This document shows, in pieces, positions 56,445 to 64,000 of a stretch of 64,000 bases of DNA. The translations under genes and the position numbers were made by a program. Within the stretch, counting starts at the first letter, position 1; each line of letters begins with the position of its first letter. The stretch lies in contig NZ_JAPZQX010000010.1 in assembly GCF_027531025.1 (NCBI RefSeq), forward strand, positions 62,001 through 126,000. The letters are read 5' to 3'. The notes under the pieces were generated by a model, which was not told the DNA's origin, searched no databases, and saw only the letters and a program-made list of their open reading frames with translations. Source of the stretch: Novosphingobium sp. Lineage in GTDB: Bacteria; Pseudomonadota; Alphaproteobacteria; Sphingomonadales; Sphingomonadaceae.

Positions 56445-57935
56445 ATGAGCAGTTATCGCATTCAGGGCGCAACGGGTGAGTGGGAGGTCGTGATCGGCCT
56501 TGAAGTCCATGCCCAGGTCACTTCGCAGTCCAAGCTGTTTTCTGGCGCGGCCACCGCGTTCGGGGCGGAACCGAACACCCAGGTCAGCCTGGTCGACGCG
56601 GCCATGCCGGGGATGCTGCCGGTGCCCAACCGCGAATGCATCCGTCAGGCGGTGCGCACCGGCATGGCGATCAATGCCCAGATCAACAAGTGGTCGCGGT
56701 TCGATCGCAAGAACTACTTCTATGCCGATCTGCCGCAGGGCTACCAGATCAGCCAGCTTTACCACCCCTTGGTGGGCGAGGGGACGATCGAGGTGATCCT
56801 CGACGAGAAGGACCCCGAAGGCAGCACCAAGACCATCGGGATCGAGCGCATCCACGTCGAGCAGGACGCGGGCAAGCTGATGCACGATCAGCACCCGACT
56901 ATGTCCTATGTCGACCTCAACCGCTCGGGCGTGGCGCTGATGGAAATCGTCAGCCGCCCGGACATGCGCAGCCCGGCCGAGGCCGGAGCCTACCTCGCCA
57001 AGCTGCGCCAGATCCTGCGCTATGTCGGCTCGTGCGATGGCAACATGGACCAGGGCTCGATGCGCGCGGACGTCAACGTTTCGGTCCGCCGTCCGGGCGA
57101 GCCGTTCGGCACCCGCACCGAAACCAAGAACGTCAACTCGGTCCGCTTCGTCATGGCCGTGGTTGAAAGCGAAGCGCGCCGCCAGGTGGGCGTGATCGAG
57201 GATGGCGGCCAGGTCGTTCAGGAAACCCGGCTCTACGATCCGGACAAGAACGAAACCCGCTCGATGCGCAGCAAGGAAGATGCGCACGACTATCGCTATT
57301 TCCCCGATCCGGACCTGCTGCCGCTGGAACTGGACGATGCCTTCCTTGAAGAGTGTAAGGCTAGCCTGCCCGAGCTGCCCGATGCCAAGCGGCACCGCTA
57401 TAAAACGGCGCTTGGGCTTTCGCCCTATGACGCCGCGCAGCTGACGCTGGAGGTCGAAACCTTCCAGCAGTTCGAGGAAATGCTGGACGCCGTGGTCAAG
57501 GCCAGTGGCAAGGCCGAGCGGGACCTGGCCAAGCGCGTGGCCAACTGGCTGCTGTCGGAGCGCGCCGGCGTGCTCAAGGGCATCGACCTGGGCGCGGCCC
57601 ATCCGAAGAACACCGTCGCGGCCAACGTGGCGCTGATCGTCGCGGCCAATGACGGGGTGATCTCCGGCAGCAAGGCCAAGGAGATCTTCGCCGCCTATCT
57701 GACCAGCGACATCGACCTTGCGGCCGAGATCGAGGCCAACAAGCAGACCAGCGACACCGGCGCGATCGAAGCTGCGATTGCCCGGATCCTGGCCGACAAT
57801 GCCGACAAGGTGGCCGAATTCAAGGCCGGCAAGGAGGCGCTGTTCGGGTTCTTCGTGGGCCAGACGATGAAGGCCATGCAGGGCAAGGCCAACCCGCAGG
57901 TTGTCAACGAATTGTTGCGCAAGGCGCTCGCCTAA
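56445..57935 (+). CDS. gatB: Glutamyl/aspartyl-tRNA amidotransferase subunit B
   Basis: The N-terminal kinase-like domain reads [20 protein letters not shown], then [20 protein letters not shown] and [20 protein letters not shown]. The C-terminal YqeY-like tRNA-binding domain ends [16 protein letters not shown]. The ATG at 56445 follows the gatA stop immediately, and the frame upstream belongs to gatA. Confidence 0.97.
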   Translation: MSSYRIQGATGEWEVVIGLEVHAQVTSQSKLFSGAATAFGAEPNTQVSLVDAAMPGMLPVPNRECIRQAVRTGMAINAQINKWSRFDRKNYFYADLPQGYQISQLYHPLVGEGTIEVILDEKDPEGSTKTIGIERIHVEQDAGKLMHDQHPTMSYVDLNRSGVALMEIVSRPDMRSPAEAGAYLAKLRQILRYVGSCDGNMDQGSMRADVNVSVRRPGEPFGTRTETKNVNSVRFVMAVVESEARRQVGVIEDGGQVVQETRLYDPDKNETRSMRSKEDAHDYRYFPDPDLLPLELDDAFLEECKASLPELPDAKRHRYKTALGLSPYDAAQLTLEVETFQQFEEMLDAVVKASGKAERDLAKRVANWLLSERAGVLKGIDLGAAHPKNTVAANVALIVAANDGVISGSKAKEIFAAYLTSDIDLAAEIEANKQTSDTGAIEAAIARILADNADKVAEFKAGKEALFGFFVGQTMKAMQGKANPQVVNELLRKALA

Positions 57936-57997
57936 GTACTTGCCTTGGGCGCAGGAATCTGGTCTCCCTCGCGCAGATACCGGGGGAGGCTAATTCC

Positions 57998-58645
57998 GTG
58001 TTTTCCAGACTTGCTTGCGGGTTGCTGGCTGCAGCCCTTGTCCAGACTGTGCCCGCCGCGGCGCAGGATGCCGCTGCGCCGCCGGCCAGCGATGCGGCTG
58101 CAGCGCCTGAGCCGGCCGCAGAGGCGGCCACGGTACTGGTCGATTACGAGTTGCCCGATCCGGCCACGCTGACCATGCCGAAGCTGGCCTTCACGCCCAC
58201 CCCGGCTGACGAGGCCGATTTCGACAAGTACTTCTATTTCCACCGCGCCGACGTGACCTTTGCCGAGGCCTATGCCGACATCCGCGAGTGCGATGCGCTG
58301 GCCAGCGGATCGAGCATCTACCTGGGCGGCAACAGCGCCGCACTGGCCGGGGCCACGGCGCAATATGGCGTGCTGGCAGCCGGGATCGGTTCGGCCGTGG
58401 GCAGCCTGCTGGCCGATGCGATCTTCGGTTCCGCCGCCCGCCGCCAGCAGCGCCGGGTGAACCTGCGCAACTGCATGGGCTTCAAGGGCTATCAGCGCTA
58501 CGGCCTGACCGGCGACCTGTGGAAGGACTTCAATTTCGAGGAAGGCCACGGCCGCAAGAAGGAAGGGGAGCGCGACAACGCGCTTGAGCTGCAGGCGCTG
58601 GTCGCCTCTGGTCCCAAACCCGTCACGAAGGAGCTGGGGCTGTGA
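57998..58645 (+). CDS. Secreted protein of unknown function, paired with the next gene
   Basis: A signal peptide (LACGLLAAALVQTVPAAAQ) is followed by an Ala-rich segment and a mature domain with DEADFDKYFYFHRADVTFAE, a glycine-rich hydrophobic stretch (GVLAAGIGSAVGSLLADAIF) and RRVNLRNCMGFKGYQRYGLT. I know no domain for it, though the last stretch recurs in sphingomonad proteins of this kind. The stop overlaps the next start by four bases. Possibly cell-envelope related. Confidence 0.8.
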   Translation: MFSRLACGLLAAALVQTVPAAAQDAAAPPASDAAAAPEPAAEAATVLVDYELPDPATLTMPKLAFTPTPADEADFDKYFYFHRADVTFAEAYADIRECDALASGSSIYLGGNSAALAGATAQYGVLAAGIGSAVGSLLADAIFGSAARRQQRRVNLRNCMGFKGYQRYGLTGDLWKDFNFEEGHGRKKEGERDNALELQALVASGPKPVTKELGL

Positions 58646-59571
58646 AGATCGCGCTTCGGATCGTTGCGGCCGCCTGCGCCGCGCTCGCCATGCCCTCGCT
58701 CGCCTCGGCCGAGGCGGTGGAGGAAAAGAACCTGGCCACGGGCAAGCAGAAGCTTGACCCGGCCTCGGGCTATATCTTCATCCAGTCGCCGGTTCGCACG
58801 TTCGGCGCTTTCCTGCGCGTGCCCGACGAAGGGACCCGTGCCGAGCACAAGAAGGACTGGGACGAAGCCTTCGAGAAGGCGAAGAAGAAGTATCCCGAAC
58901 AGCTGCGCAGCTGGCAGAGCCGCGCCAACATCGCAGTGCAGACCAAGAAGAAGGTCCCCGACAAGCCGGTCGAGCCGAGCGCGGAGAACTTCTCGATCGA
59001 TCCGATCGAGCTGCGCGACATGGTCAACTTCGGCCCGATGTACATCTTCAGCAAGGACGATGCTGTCGGCCGGTTCAATTACCTCAACCAGGTGAAGCCG
59101 GGCACTTACATCTTCTATGGCCCGCTGCTGATGCAGCCCGGCATGGTGTCGGGCGGGCTGTGCTTCTGCATGGGCACGGTAAGGTTCGAGGTGAAGGCGG
59201 GGGTCATCACCGATCTTGGCAACTACCTGTTCGCCGCCCCGACCCAGACCAAGAACTGGGATGTCGCCTCGGTCGAGGCCTGGCGCCGGGCCGAGGAAAA
59301 GGCCGCGCGCAAGGGTGAGCCGGTCGAGGCGCCGGGCATGGCCCCGCCGGCCCTGGCCTTTGGTGTGCCGAACAGCCTGAAGGGGCTGCCGGTGGTCCAG
59401 GCCGAGTTCCACGCTCACGGCAAGCTCAACAACTACTATGCCCTGCCGATTACCCGGATGCAGCCGGTGCCGGGCGTGCTGGGCTATCGCCGCGATACGG
59501 TGATCGACCTGCGGACTGGGCAGGACGTGCCGAGCCCGGTGATCAAGGCCCAGGTCAAGATCAAGAAGTAG
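58642..59571 (+). CDS. Secreted protein of unknown function, second of a pair
   Basis: A signal peptide (IVAAACAALAMPSLASAEA) precedes a 290-residue mature part. Landmarks are GYIFIQSPVRTFGAFLRVPD, LNQVKPGTYIFYGPLL and SGGLCFCMGTVRFEVKAG. No domain was recognised. It is translationally coupled to the preceding secreted protein, so the two likely work together. A terminator follows. Confidence 0.8.
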   Translation: MKIALRIVAAACAALAMPSLASAEAVEEKNLATGKQKLDPASGYIFIQSPVRTFGAFLRVPDEGTRAEHKKDWDEAFEKAKKKYPEQLRSWQSRANIAVQTKKKVPDKPVEPSAENFSIDPIELRDMVNFGPMYIFSKDDAVGRFNYLNQVKPGTYIFYGPLLMQPGMVSGGLCFCMGTVRFEVKAGVITDLGNYLFAAPTQTKNWDVASVEAWRRAEEKAARKGEPVEAPGMAPPALAFGVPNSLKGLPVVQAEFHAHGKLNNYYALPITRMQPVPGVLGYRRDTVIDLRTGQDVPSPVIKAQVKIKK

Positions 59572-59601
59572 CCTGCGCGCCGACCGGGCGGGCATAGAAA
59601 A

Positions 59602-59638
59602 GGGCGCCGGAGGAAACCCCTCCGGCGCCCTCTTGCTT
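59602..59638. terminator. Terminator between converging genes
   Basis: GGGCGCCGGAGG (59602-59613) pairs perfectly with CCTCCGGCGCCC (59619-59630) over a five-base loop, followed by TCTTGCTT. It lies between the secreted-protein pair and the small minus-strand gene. Confidence 0.85.
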
Positions 59639-59656
59639 GTGCGCTGGCGCGGCCGG

Positions 59657-59956
59657 TCAGGCCTTGCGCGTGCCGCTCATCGCGAAGGTGCCGAACGCGC
59701 CGGCCTTCACGCCGCCGGTGATGGTGTCACCATCGACGGTGGCTTCGCCTTCCAGCGTCATCGGCATCGGCACGGTCATCTTCATCGACCAGGTCAGCTT
59801 GTTGCCGTCGATCTTGCCGTTCTCGAGGTCCATCGAGCCCATCGCGCCCTGGTTCTTGCCGGTGAAGGTGTCACCATCGACAACGATCGTGAACTCGCTC
59901 TTCTGGTCGCCCATCGGGGTCTTGGTCACGCATTCGTAAGTGCCTGCAATCGACAT
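59657..59956 (-). CDS. Small beta-rich protein of unknown function
   Basis: A 99-residue protein with a regular strand pattern (GTYECVTKTPMGDQKSEFTI, MDLENGKIDGNKLTWSMKM, LEGEATVDGDTITGGVKAGA) like a small lipocalin or barrel fold. It has no signal peptide and no known function. A convincing AGGAG stretch precedes its start on the minus strand (about 59962-59966). Confidence 0.8.
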   Translation of the reverse strand: MSIAGTYECVTKTPMGDQKSEFTIVVDGDTFTGKNQGAMGSMDLENGKIDGNKLTWSMKMTVPMPMTLEGEATVDGDTITGGVKAGAFGTFAMSGTRKA

Positions 59957-60068
59957 CGGTTCTCTCCTCTAACTAACCCGGCCACTAACACATTCCGGCC
60001 GCTAACTTACAGGGGGGTAAGTAACCTGTTCATTCGCCTTGCGCGGGCCTGCTGTCAACTGCCACCGC

Positions 60069-62951
60069 TCAGGGTGCGGCGGCAATTTCAACCGGCAGGC
60101 CAATGCCCTTGAGCTGCGGTTCGACCTGCTTGCGATCGCCCACCACCACGAAGACCAGGCCATCGGGATGGAGCCACTGCTTGGCCGCGCCGTCAATGGC
60201 CTTGGCATCGATCGCACGATAACGGCTGGGCAGGGTGACGATGTAATTGTCCGGTCGGCCCAGCCGCTCGTTGTTGACGATCGCGCCCAGCACCTGGCCG
60301 TTGGTTTCGAAGCGGTTGGGCAGGCCGCGCACATTGCCATCGGTCACGCGGTTGAGTTCGGTCGGGTTGACCGGCTTCTTGCCCGGAAAATCGCGCATCT
60401 CTTCCAGCAGCAGCCGGATCGAATCCCCGGTGCGGTCGGACTGGACCGGGGCAGCCAGGCTCAGCGTGCGGCGGCCCAACGGGGCGGACACGATGCTGCG
60501 CACGCCATAGGACCAGCCCTTGTCCTCACGCAGGTTGAGGTTGAGTCGCGAGAGGAAGCCATTGCCCAGCACTTCGTTGGCCAGGTCCAGCGCTTCCTTG
60601 TCCTGGTCGCGCCCGGTCAGGTCGAGCACGCGGCCAGCGACGATCACCGACTGCGGCGAACCCGGCCGGTCGATCAGCACGATCCGCGGCTGGACCGAGG
60701 GCACCGGGGCATCGAGCGCCTTGGCCGGGCGCGGCAGGGCCGGGGCGCGCCAGGCGCCGAAGCTCCTTTCGAGCATCGGCTTCAATTCGGCCATGGTCAC
60801 ATCGCCGACCACGGTGATCCGGGCATTGTCGGGCCGGATCCACTGGGCGTGAGCGGTGCGCAGCGCCTCGGGCGTCAGGCTCTTGACCGAAGCCTCGTCG
60901 CCCAGCCCGTCGCCGGGCAGGCCATAGGGGTGAGCCTTGCCGAACAGCAGTGTCGGCAGGGTCCGGCTGGCCAGGCCGCGCGGATTGGCTATCGACTGCG
61001 CGAGGTTGGCCAGCTGCTGCCCGCGCACCCGCTCCACCTCCGCCGGGGCGAAGGCCGGGTTGATCGCCACATCGGCCATCAGGTCCAGCGAGGGGGCCAG
61101 GTTGGCGCTGAGCGCCGCCAGCGTGACCGAGCTGGCATCCAGCCCGGCACCGGTCGACAACCGCGCGCCCAGCCGTTCCTGCTCTTCAGCAATCGCGGTG
61201 GCATCGCGGGTGGTCGTGCCTTCATCCAGCAGCGACAGCATCAGCGACTGGGTGCCGGGCTTGTCGGCCAGGTCGGCCGCGAAGCCGGCATCGAAGTTCA
61301 TCGACACCAGCACGGTCGGCACATTGCCGCGCCGGGCAAGGGTAACGGGTATGCCGTTGGCCAGCGTCGTGCGCTCGATCGCCGGGAAGGTCAGGTCGCC
61401 GACCGGGGCGACGGGCGGAAACTCCCGCTTGGGGCCGGTCTTGAGCGGCGGGGCGGGCTTCTTCGCATCGGGCTTGGGCGGGGGCGAGGTGGCTTCATCG
61501 CCATAGCCGCCCATCTTCGCGCCGTCCTCGGTCCGCTTGCCCGGCGTCACCCCCAGGGCAAAGACCGGGCGCGACAGCCAGCGCTTGAGCGCGGCCTGGA
61601 CTTCCGCCGGGGTGAGCGCCGCGATCCGCTCCAGGTCCTGCTTGAACTGCACCGGATTGCCCGAATAGAGCAGCCCTTCGGCCAGCTGCGCGCCCTTGCC
61701 GGAAAAGCCGCCGACCTGTTCCAGCGCGAAGAGCTGGCCCGAAACCGCGCTGGTGGCGGCGCGGCGCAGTTCGTCCTCGGTCGGACCCTTTTCGATCAGT
61801 TCGGCGATCAGCGCATCGAGCCGGGCTTCGGCCTGGGCGCGATCGACCCCCGGCTTCACGTCCATCGTCGCTTGCAGGAAGCTGGTCTGTTCGAACTGCT
61901 GCGCGCTGGCAGTGACCGAGACGGCCAGCTGCTCACCGCGCACCAGGGCATTGTCCAGCCGCGAGCTGGAGAGGCCGCCCAGCACACGCAGGCCGACATC
62001 GAGCGCCACGGCATCGGCATCGTTGAGGCCCGGCCCGCTCCACACGCGGTAGATGCGGGTAACCGGCACCTGATCGACCATTTCGCGCTTTACCGGGGCG
62101 GGCAGGGTCACCGGCCCGGCTTCGACCTTGCGCACGGCGGGGCCGCGTGGGATGTGGCCGTACCACTTCTGCACCGCGGCGCGGGCCGTGGCGACATCGA
62201 TATCGCCAGCCAGCGCGATGACCACATTGTTCGGCCCGTAATTGTCGATGAACCACTTGCGCACATCGGGGATGCTGGCGGCATCGAGATCGGCCATCGA
62301 ACCGATGGTGGAATGGCGATAGGGATGGCCGACCGGGAACAGCCCTTCGCCGATCACATAGTCGGTCAGGCCATAGGGTTCGTTATCGCCCTGGCGCTTC
62401 TCGTTCTGGACAACGCCCCGCTGCTTGTCGAGCTTGTCCTGGGTGACCGCGCCGAGGAGGTGGCCCATCCGGTCGCTTTCCATGAACAGCGCCAGGTCCA
62501 GCGCGCCCTTGGGCACGGTCTGGACATAATTGGTGCGATCGTACCAGGTGGACCCGTTGGTGCTGGTCGAACCCGCGGCTTCGAGCGGAATGTCGAAGTT
62601 CTCGACGTTTTCGGAGCCGCCGAACATCAGGTGTTCGAACAGGTGGGCAAAGCCGGTGCGGCCGCGCGGCTCGTGCTTCGAGCCGACGCGGTAGTAGGTG
62701 GTGACGCCGATCAGCGGGGCCTTGCGATCGGTGTGGACCAGCACGGTCAGGCCATTGTCGAGCGTGAAGCTTTCATAGGGAATGTCAACCTTGCTGACGA
62801 GCTTGGCCAGCGGGGCCGGTTCGGCCTTGGCGGGGGCCGGGGCTGCAACCGGTGCGGGCGGCGGCGGCGCGGCGGCGGTGCGCGGCGCGGGATTGCCGGC
62901 GCAGGCGGCCAGGGCGATGGACAGCAGGGAAACAGGCAGGATGCGACGCAT
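60069..62951 (-). CDS. M16-family zinc metallopeptidase lipoprotein, two-repeat form
   Basis: Insulinase-type peptidase of 960 residues. The inverted zinc motif is AHLFEHLMFGG (His103-x-x-Glu106-His107), within the first M16 repeat; a second repeat lacking the motif starts near LANGIPVTLARRGNVPTVLV. The signal ends in SIALAACAG (Cys17), a lipobox, so it is probably a periplasmic or outer-membrane lipoprotein. A proline/alanine-rich linker follows. It degrades small peptides or unfolded proteins. Confidence 0.93.
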   Translation of the reverse strand: MRRILPVSLLSIALAACAGNPAPRTAAAPPPPAPVAAPAPAKAEPAPLAKLVSKVDIPYESFTLDNGLTVLVHTDRKAPLIGVTTYYRVGSKHEPRGRTGFAHLFEHLMFGGSENVENFDIPLEAAGSTSTNGSTWYDRTNYVQTVPKGALDLALFMESDRMGHLLGAVTQDKLDKQRGVVQNEKRQGDNEPYGLTDYVIGEGLFPVGHPYRHSTIGSMADLDAASIPDVRKWFIDNYGPNNVVIALAGDIDVATARAAVQKWYGHIPRGPAVRKVEAGPVTLPAPVKREMVDQVPVTRIYRVWSGPGLNDADAVALDVGLRVLGGLSSSRLDNALVRGEQLAVSVTASAQQFEQTSFLQATMDVKPGVDRAQAEARLDALIAELIEKGPTEDELRRAATSAVSGQLFALEQVGGFSGKGAQLAEGLLYSGNPVQFKQDLERIAALTPAEVQAALKRWLSRPVFALGVTPGKRTEDGAKMGGYGDEATSPPPKPDAKKPAPPLKTGPKREFPPVAPVGDLTFPAIERTTLANGIPVTLARRGNVPTVLVSMNFDAGFAADLADKPGTQSLMLSLLDEGTTTRDATAIAEEQERLGARLSTGAGLDASSVTLAALSANLAPSLDLMADVAINPAFAPAEVERVRGQQLANLAQSIANPRGLASRTLPTLLFGKAHPYGLPGDGLGDEASVKSLTPEALRTAHAQWIRPDNARITVVGDVTMAELKPMLERSFGAWRAPALPRPAKALDAPVPSVQPRIVLIDRPGSPQSVIVAGRVLDLTGRDQDKEALDLANEVLGNGFLSRLNLNLREDKGWSYGVRSIVSAPLGRRTLSLAAPVQSDRTGDSIRLLLEEMRDFPGKKPVNPTELNRVTDGNVRGLPNRFETNGQVLGAIVNNERLGRPDNYIVTLPSRYRAIDAKAIDGAAKQWLHPDGLVFVVVGDRKQVEPQLKGIGLPVEIAAAP

Positions 62952-63050
62952 GAATGGACCCCGAAAAATGAGCAGCGCGAAACCTAGCGTGCGCGGGCGG
63001 AAAGGCCAGTGGGCAGGGCGCGAAAATCGACCAAGCGCAGATTGTTCCGG

Positions 63051-64000
63051 TCAATCGTCGGCCCGGGCGATTTCGGCCGTGCGATAGCGCAGCTTCTGCT
63101 CGCCATTGGCGGGCACGATCACCACCATCACCTGTTTGCCGGGCTTGCGTTCGGTTGGTGCTGACAGCCTGGAAAAGCGCAGGCCGCGCCCGGTCGGGAA
63201 CTCCAGTTCGAAGCGGATCGCAAAGGGGTTGGCGTTCTTGACCGTCACCTCGTGATCGGCCCACTTGCCCTTCGGATCGCTGTCCAGTTCCTCGTGCTCC
63301 AGCGTCACTTCCTCGCTTGCGCCGATCTCCAGTTCGATCTCTTCGTCCACCGCCTTGTCGGGCAGGGTGCCTTCGCCCATCACCATCGTGCCGAGGTTGC
63401 CGTGCTGGTAATAGACCAGCCGTCCGGCGGGCAGCGGCTTGCCCAGGCCATCGCGCTGGTTGTTGGTGAAGCGGAAGAGGATGCGCGGATCTTCCGGCTC
63501 GTCCCAGTCCGTCCGTGCGTTGTAAGCCAGCACGCCCTTGATCCGGTCCTTGGCGAGGAATGCGACCTGCTTCTGCGATCGGGCGGCGACCGTGATGGGG
63601 ATGGGGACGCGATAGAGCTTGAGATCACCCAGACCCTCCATCACCGCAGTGACTGCCACCGGCGCCGCCATCATAGGCACGCGGCGGCGCTGGCCGGTGA
63701 CGACGATATTGTCCATCTCCATCGACATCATCACCGGGGCGGGGAGCGGGATCAGGTCTGGCACACGCGGAGGCTGTATGCCGCCCACGAAACTGGTCCG
63801 CCCTTGCGGCCAGCAGTTCCAGCTCATCCCGTCGTCAAACCGGTCATCATCGTCGCGGGCGAACTCCTCTTCGGCGTTCTCCGATCGCTGGATCTTGCCG
63901 GCCACGGCCGCCAGCGTGGCATCGGGAAAGCTGGTTTCATCGGCGCTGGCCATGGTCAGCCAGCCGAGCAGGTCGATCGATTGCCCATCGGGCGCGATGG
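63051..64000 (-). CDS. DUF4139 domain protein, 5' end beyond the window
   Basis: The frame stays open from the stop at 63051 to the right edge, so the N-terminal part is missing. The region before the internal ATG at 63953 reads DLLGWLT, followed by DETSFPDATLAAVAGKIQ, the usual DUF4139 entry. The C-terminal half shows LKLYRVPIPITVAARSQKQV and VTVKNANPFAIRFELEFPTG. Full-length relatives are about 450-550 residues. The function is unknown; the family is beta-rich and often exported. Confidence 0.85.
   Translation of the reverse strand, partial: IAPDGQSIDLLGWLTMASADETSFPDATLAAVAGKIQRSENAEEEFARDDDDRFDDGMSWNCWPQGRTSFVGGIQPPRVPDLIPLPAPVMMSMEMDNIVVTGQRRRVPMMAAPVAVTAVMEGLGDLKLYRVPIPITVAARSQKQVAFLAKDRIKGVLAYNARTDWDEPEDPRILFRFTNNQRDGLGKPLPAGRLVYYQHGNLGTMVMGEGTLPDKAVDEEIELEIGASEEVTLEHEELDSDPKGKWADHEVTVKNANPFAIRFELEFPTGRGLRFSRLSAPTERKPGKQVMVVIVPANGEQKLRYRTAEIARADD

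Noticed and set aside
60039..62987. 982-residue plus-strand open frame antisense to the M16 peptidase
   Set aside because: It mirrors the peptidase gene, which has a complete zinc motif and lipobox. The antisense product is a low-complexity mix of Arg, Gly and His with no domain, as expected in high-GC DNA.

Overview
The window looks like a chromosomal segment of a high-GC alphaproteobacterium of the order Sphingomonadales (Novosphingobium/Sphingopyxis/Sphingomonas type). The support is the layout gatC-gatA-gatB, ftsE-ftsX, tyrA-hisC, metX-metW and crcB-rluA-ATP12, together with the protein sequences. The genus is inference. A tRNA-Leu(GAG) at about 35.8 kb separates a housekeeping right half from a more variable left half that reads as slightly lower in GC.

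Left edge (1-0.9 kb): the end of a gene of unknown function and the 3' remnant of an IS6-family transposase. Sulfur/organosulfate region (0.9-26.8 kb): three cysteine-type sulfatases (14.5, 18.1 and 22.9 kb), a formylglycine-generating enzyme (FGE) with both catalytic cysteines and an apparent lipoprotein signal, an EF-hand/metallo-beta-lactamase protein that may be an AtsA-like sulfatase, a TonB-dependent receptor with a divergent LysR regulator, an MFS transporter, and a six-gene operon (amidohydrolase, sulfatase, SCP2, di-iron hydrolase, DJ-1/PfpI, TetR). The FGE ends a second six-gene operon: two PHP-type DUF3604 proteins, a PpiC foldase, a HupE/UreJ membrane protein and a GST-like protein. 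I read the region as uptake, desulfation and degradation of a sulfated organic compound, possibly lipidic or steroidal. The substrate cannot be read from the sequence.

Stress region (27.1-32.8 kb): usg and a small conserved gene run divergently from groES-groEL, a YdcH-like gene, two small heat-shock proteins and a convergent HtrA/DegP-like protease. A CIRCE operator lies upstream of groES, and two similar heat-shock-type promoters precede groES and the first hsp20. The set resembles protein-quality-control islands. Mobile module (33.2-35.6 kb): DUF3489, DUF2924 and a serine recombinase are translationally coupled and end about 200 bp from the 3' end of tRNA-Leu.

Housekeeping half (36-64 kb): zinc-ribbon/DUF3426 protein, ftsE-ftsX, YdcF, PlsC, an NRAMP-like transporter, tyrA-hisC, metX-metW, fdhD, a VOC protein, the overlapping crcB-rluA-PaiB-HAD-small membrane protein-ATP12 operon, a sodium:solute symporter, a small lipoprotein, an Xre regulator with a membrane partner, rpsU, FKBP, gatCAB, two paired secreted proteins, an M16 peptidase and a DUF4139 protein cut by the right edge. 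A perfect 24-bp inverted repeat of the dispersed palindromic type lies between crcB and the symporter gene. I saw no CRISPR array, rRNA or replication origin.
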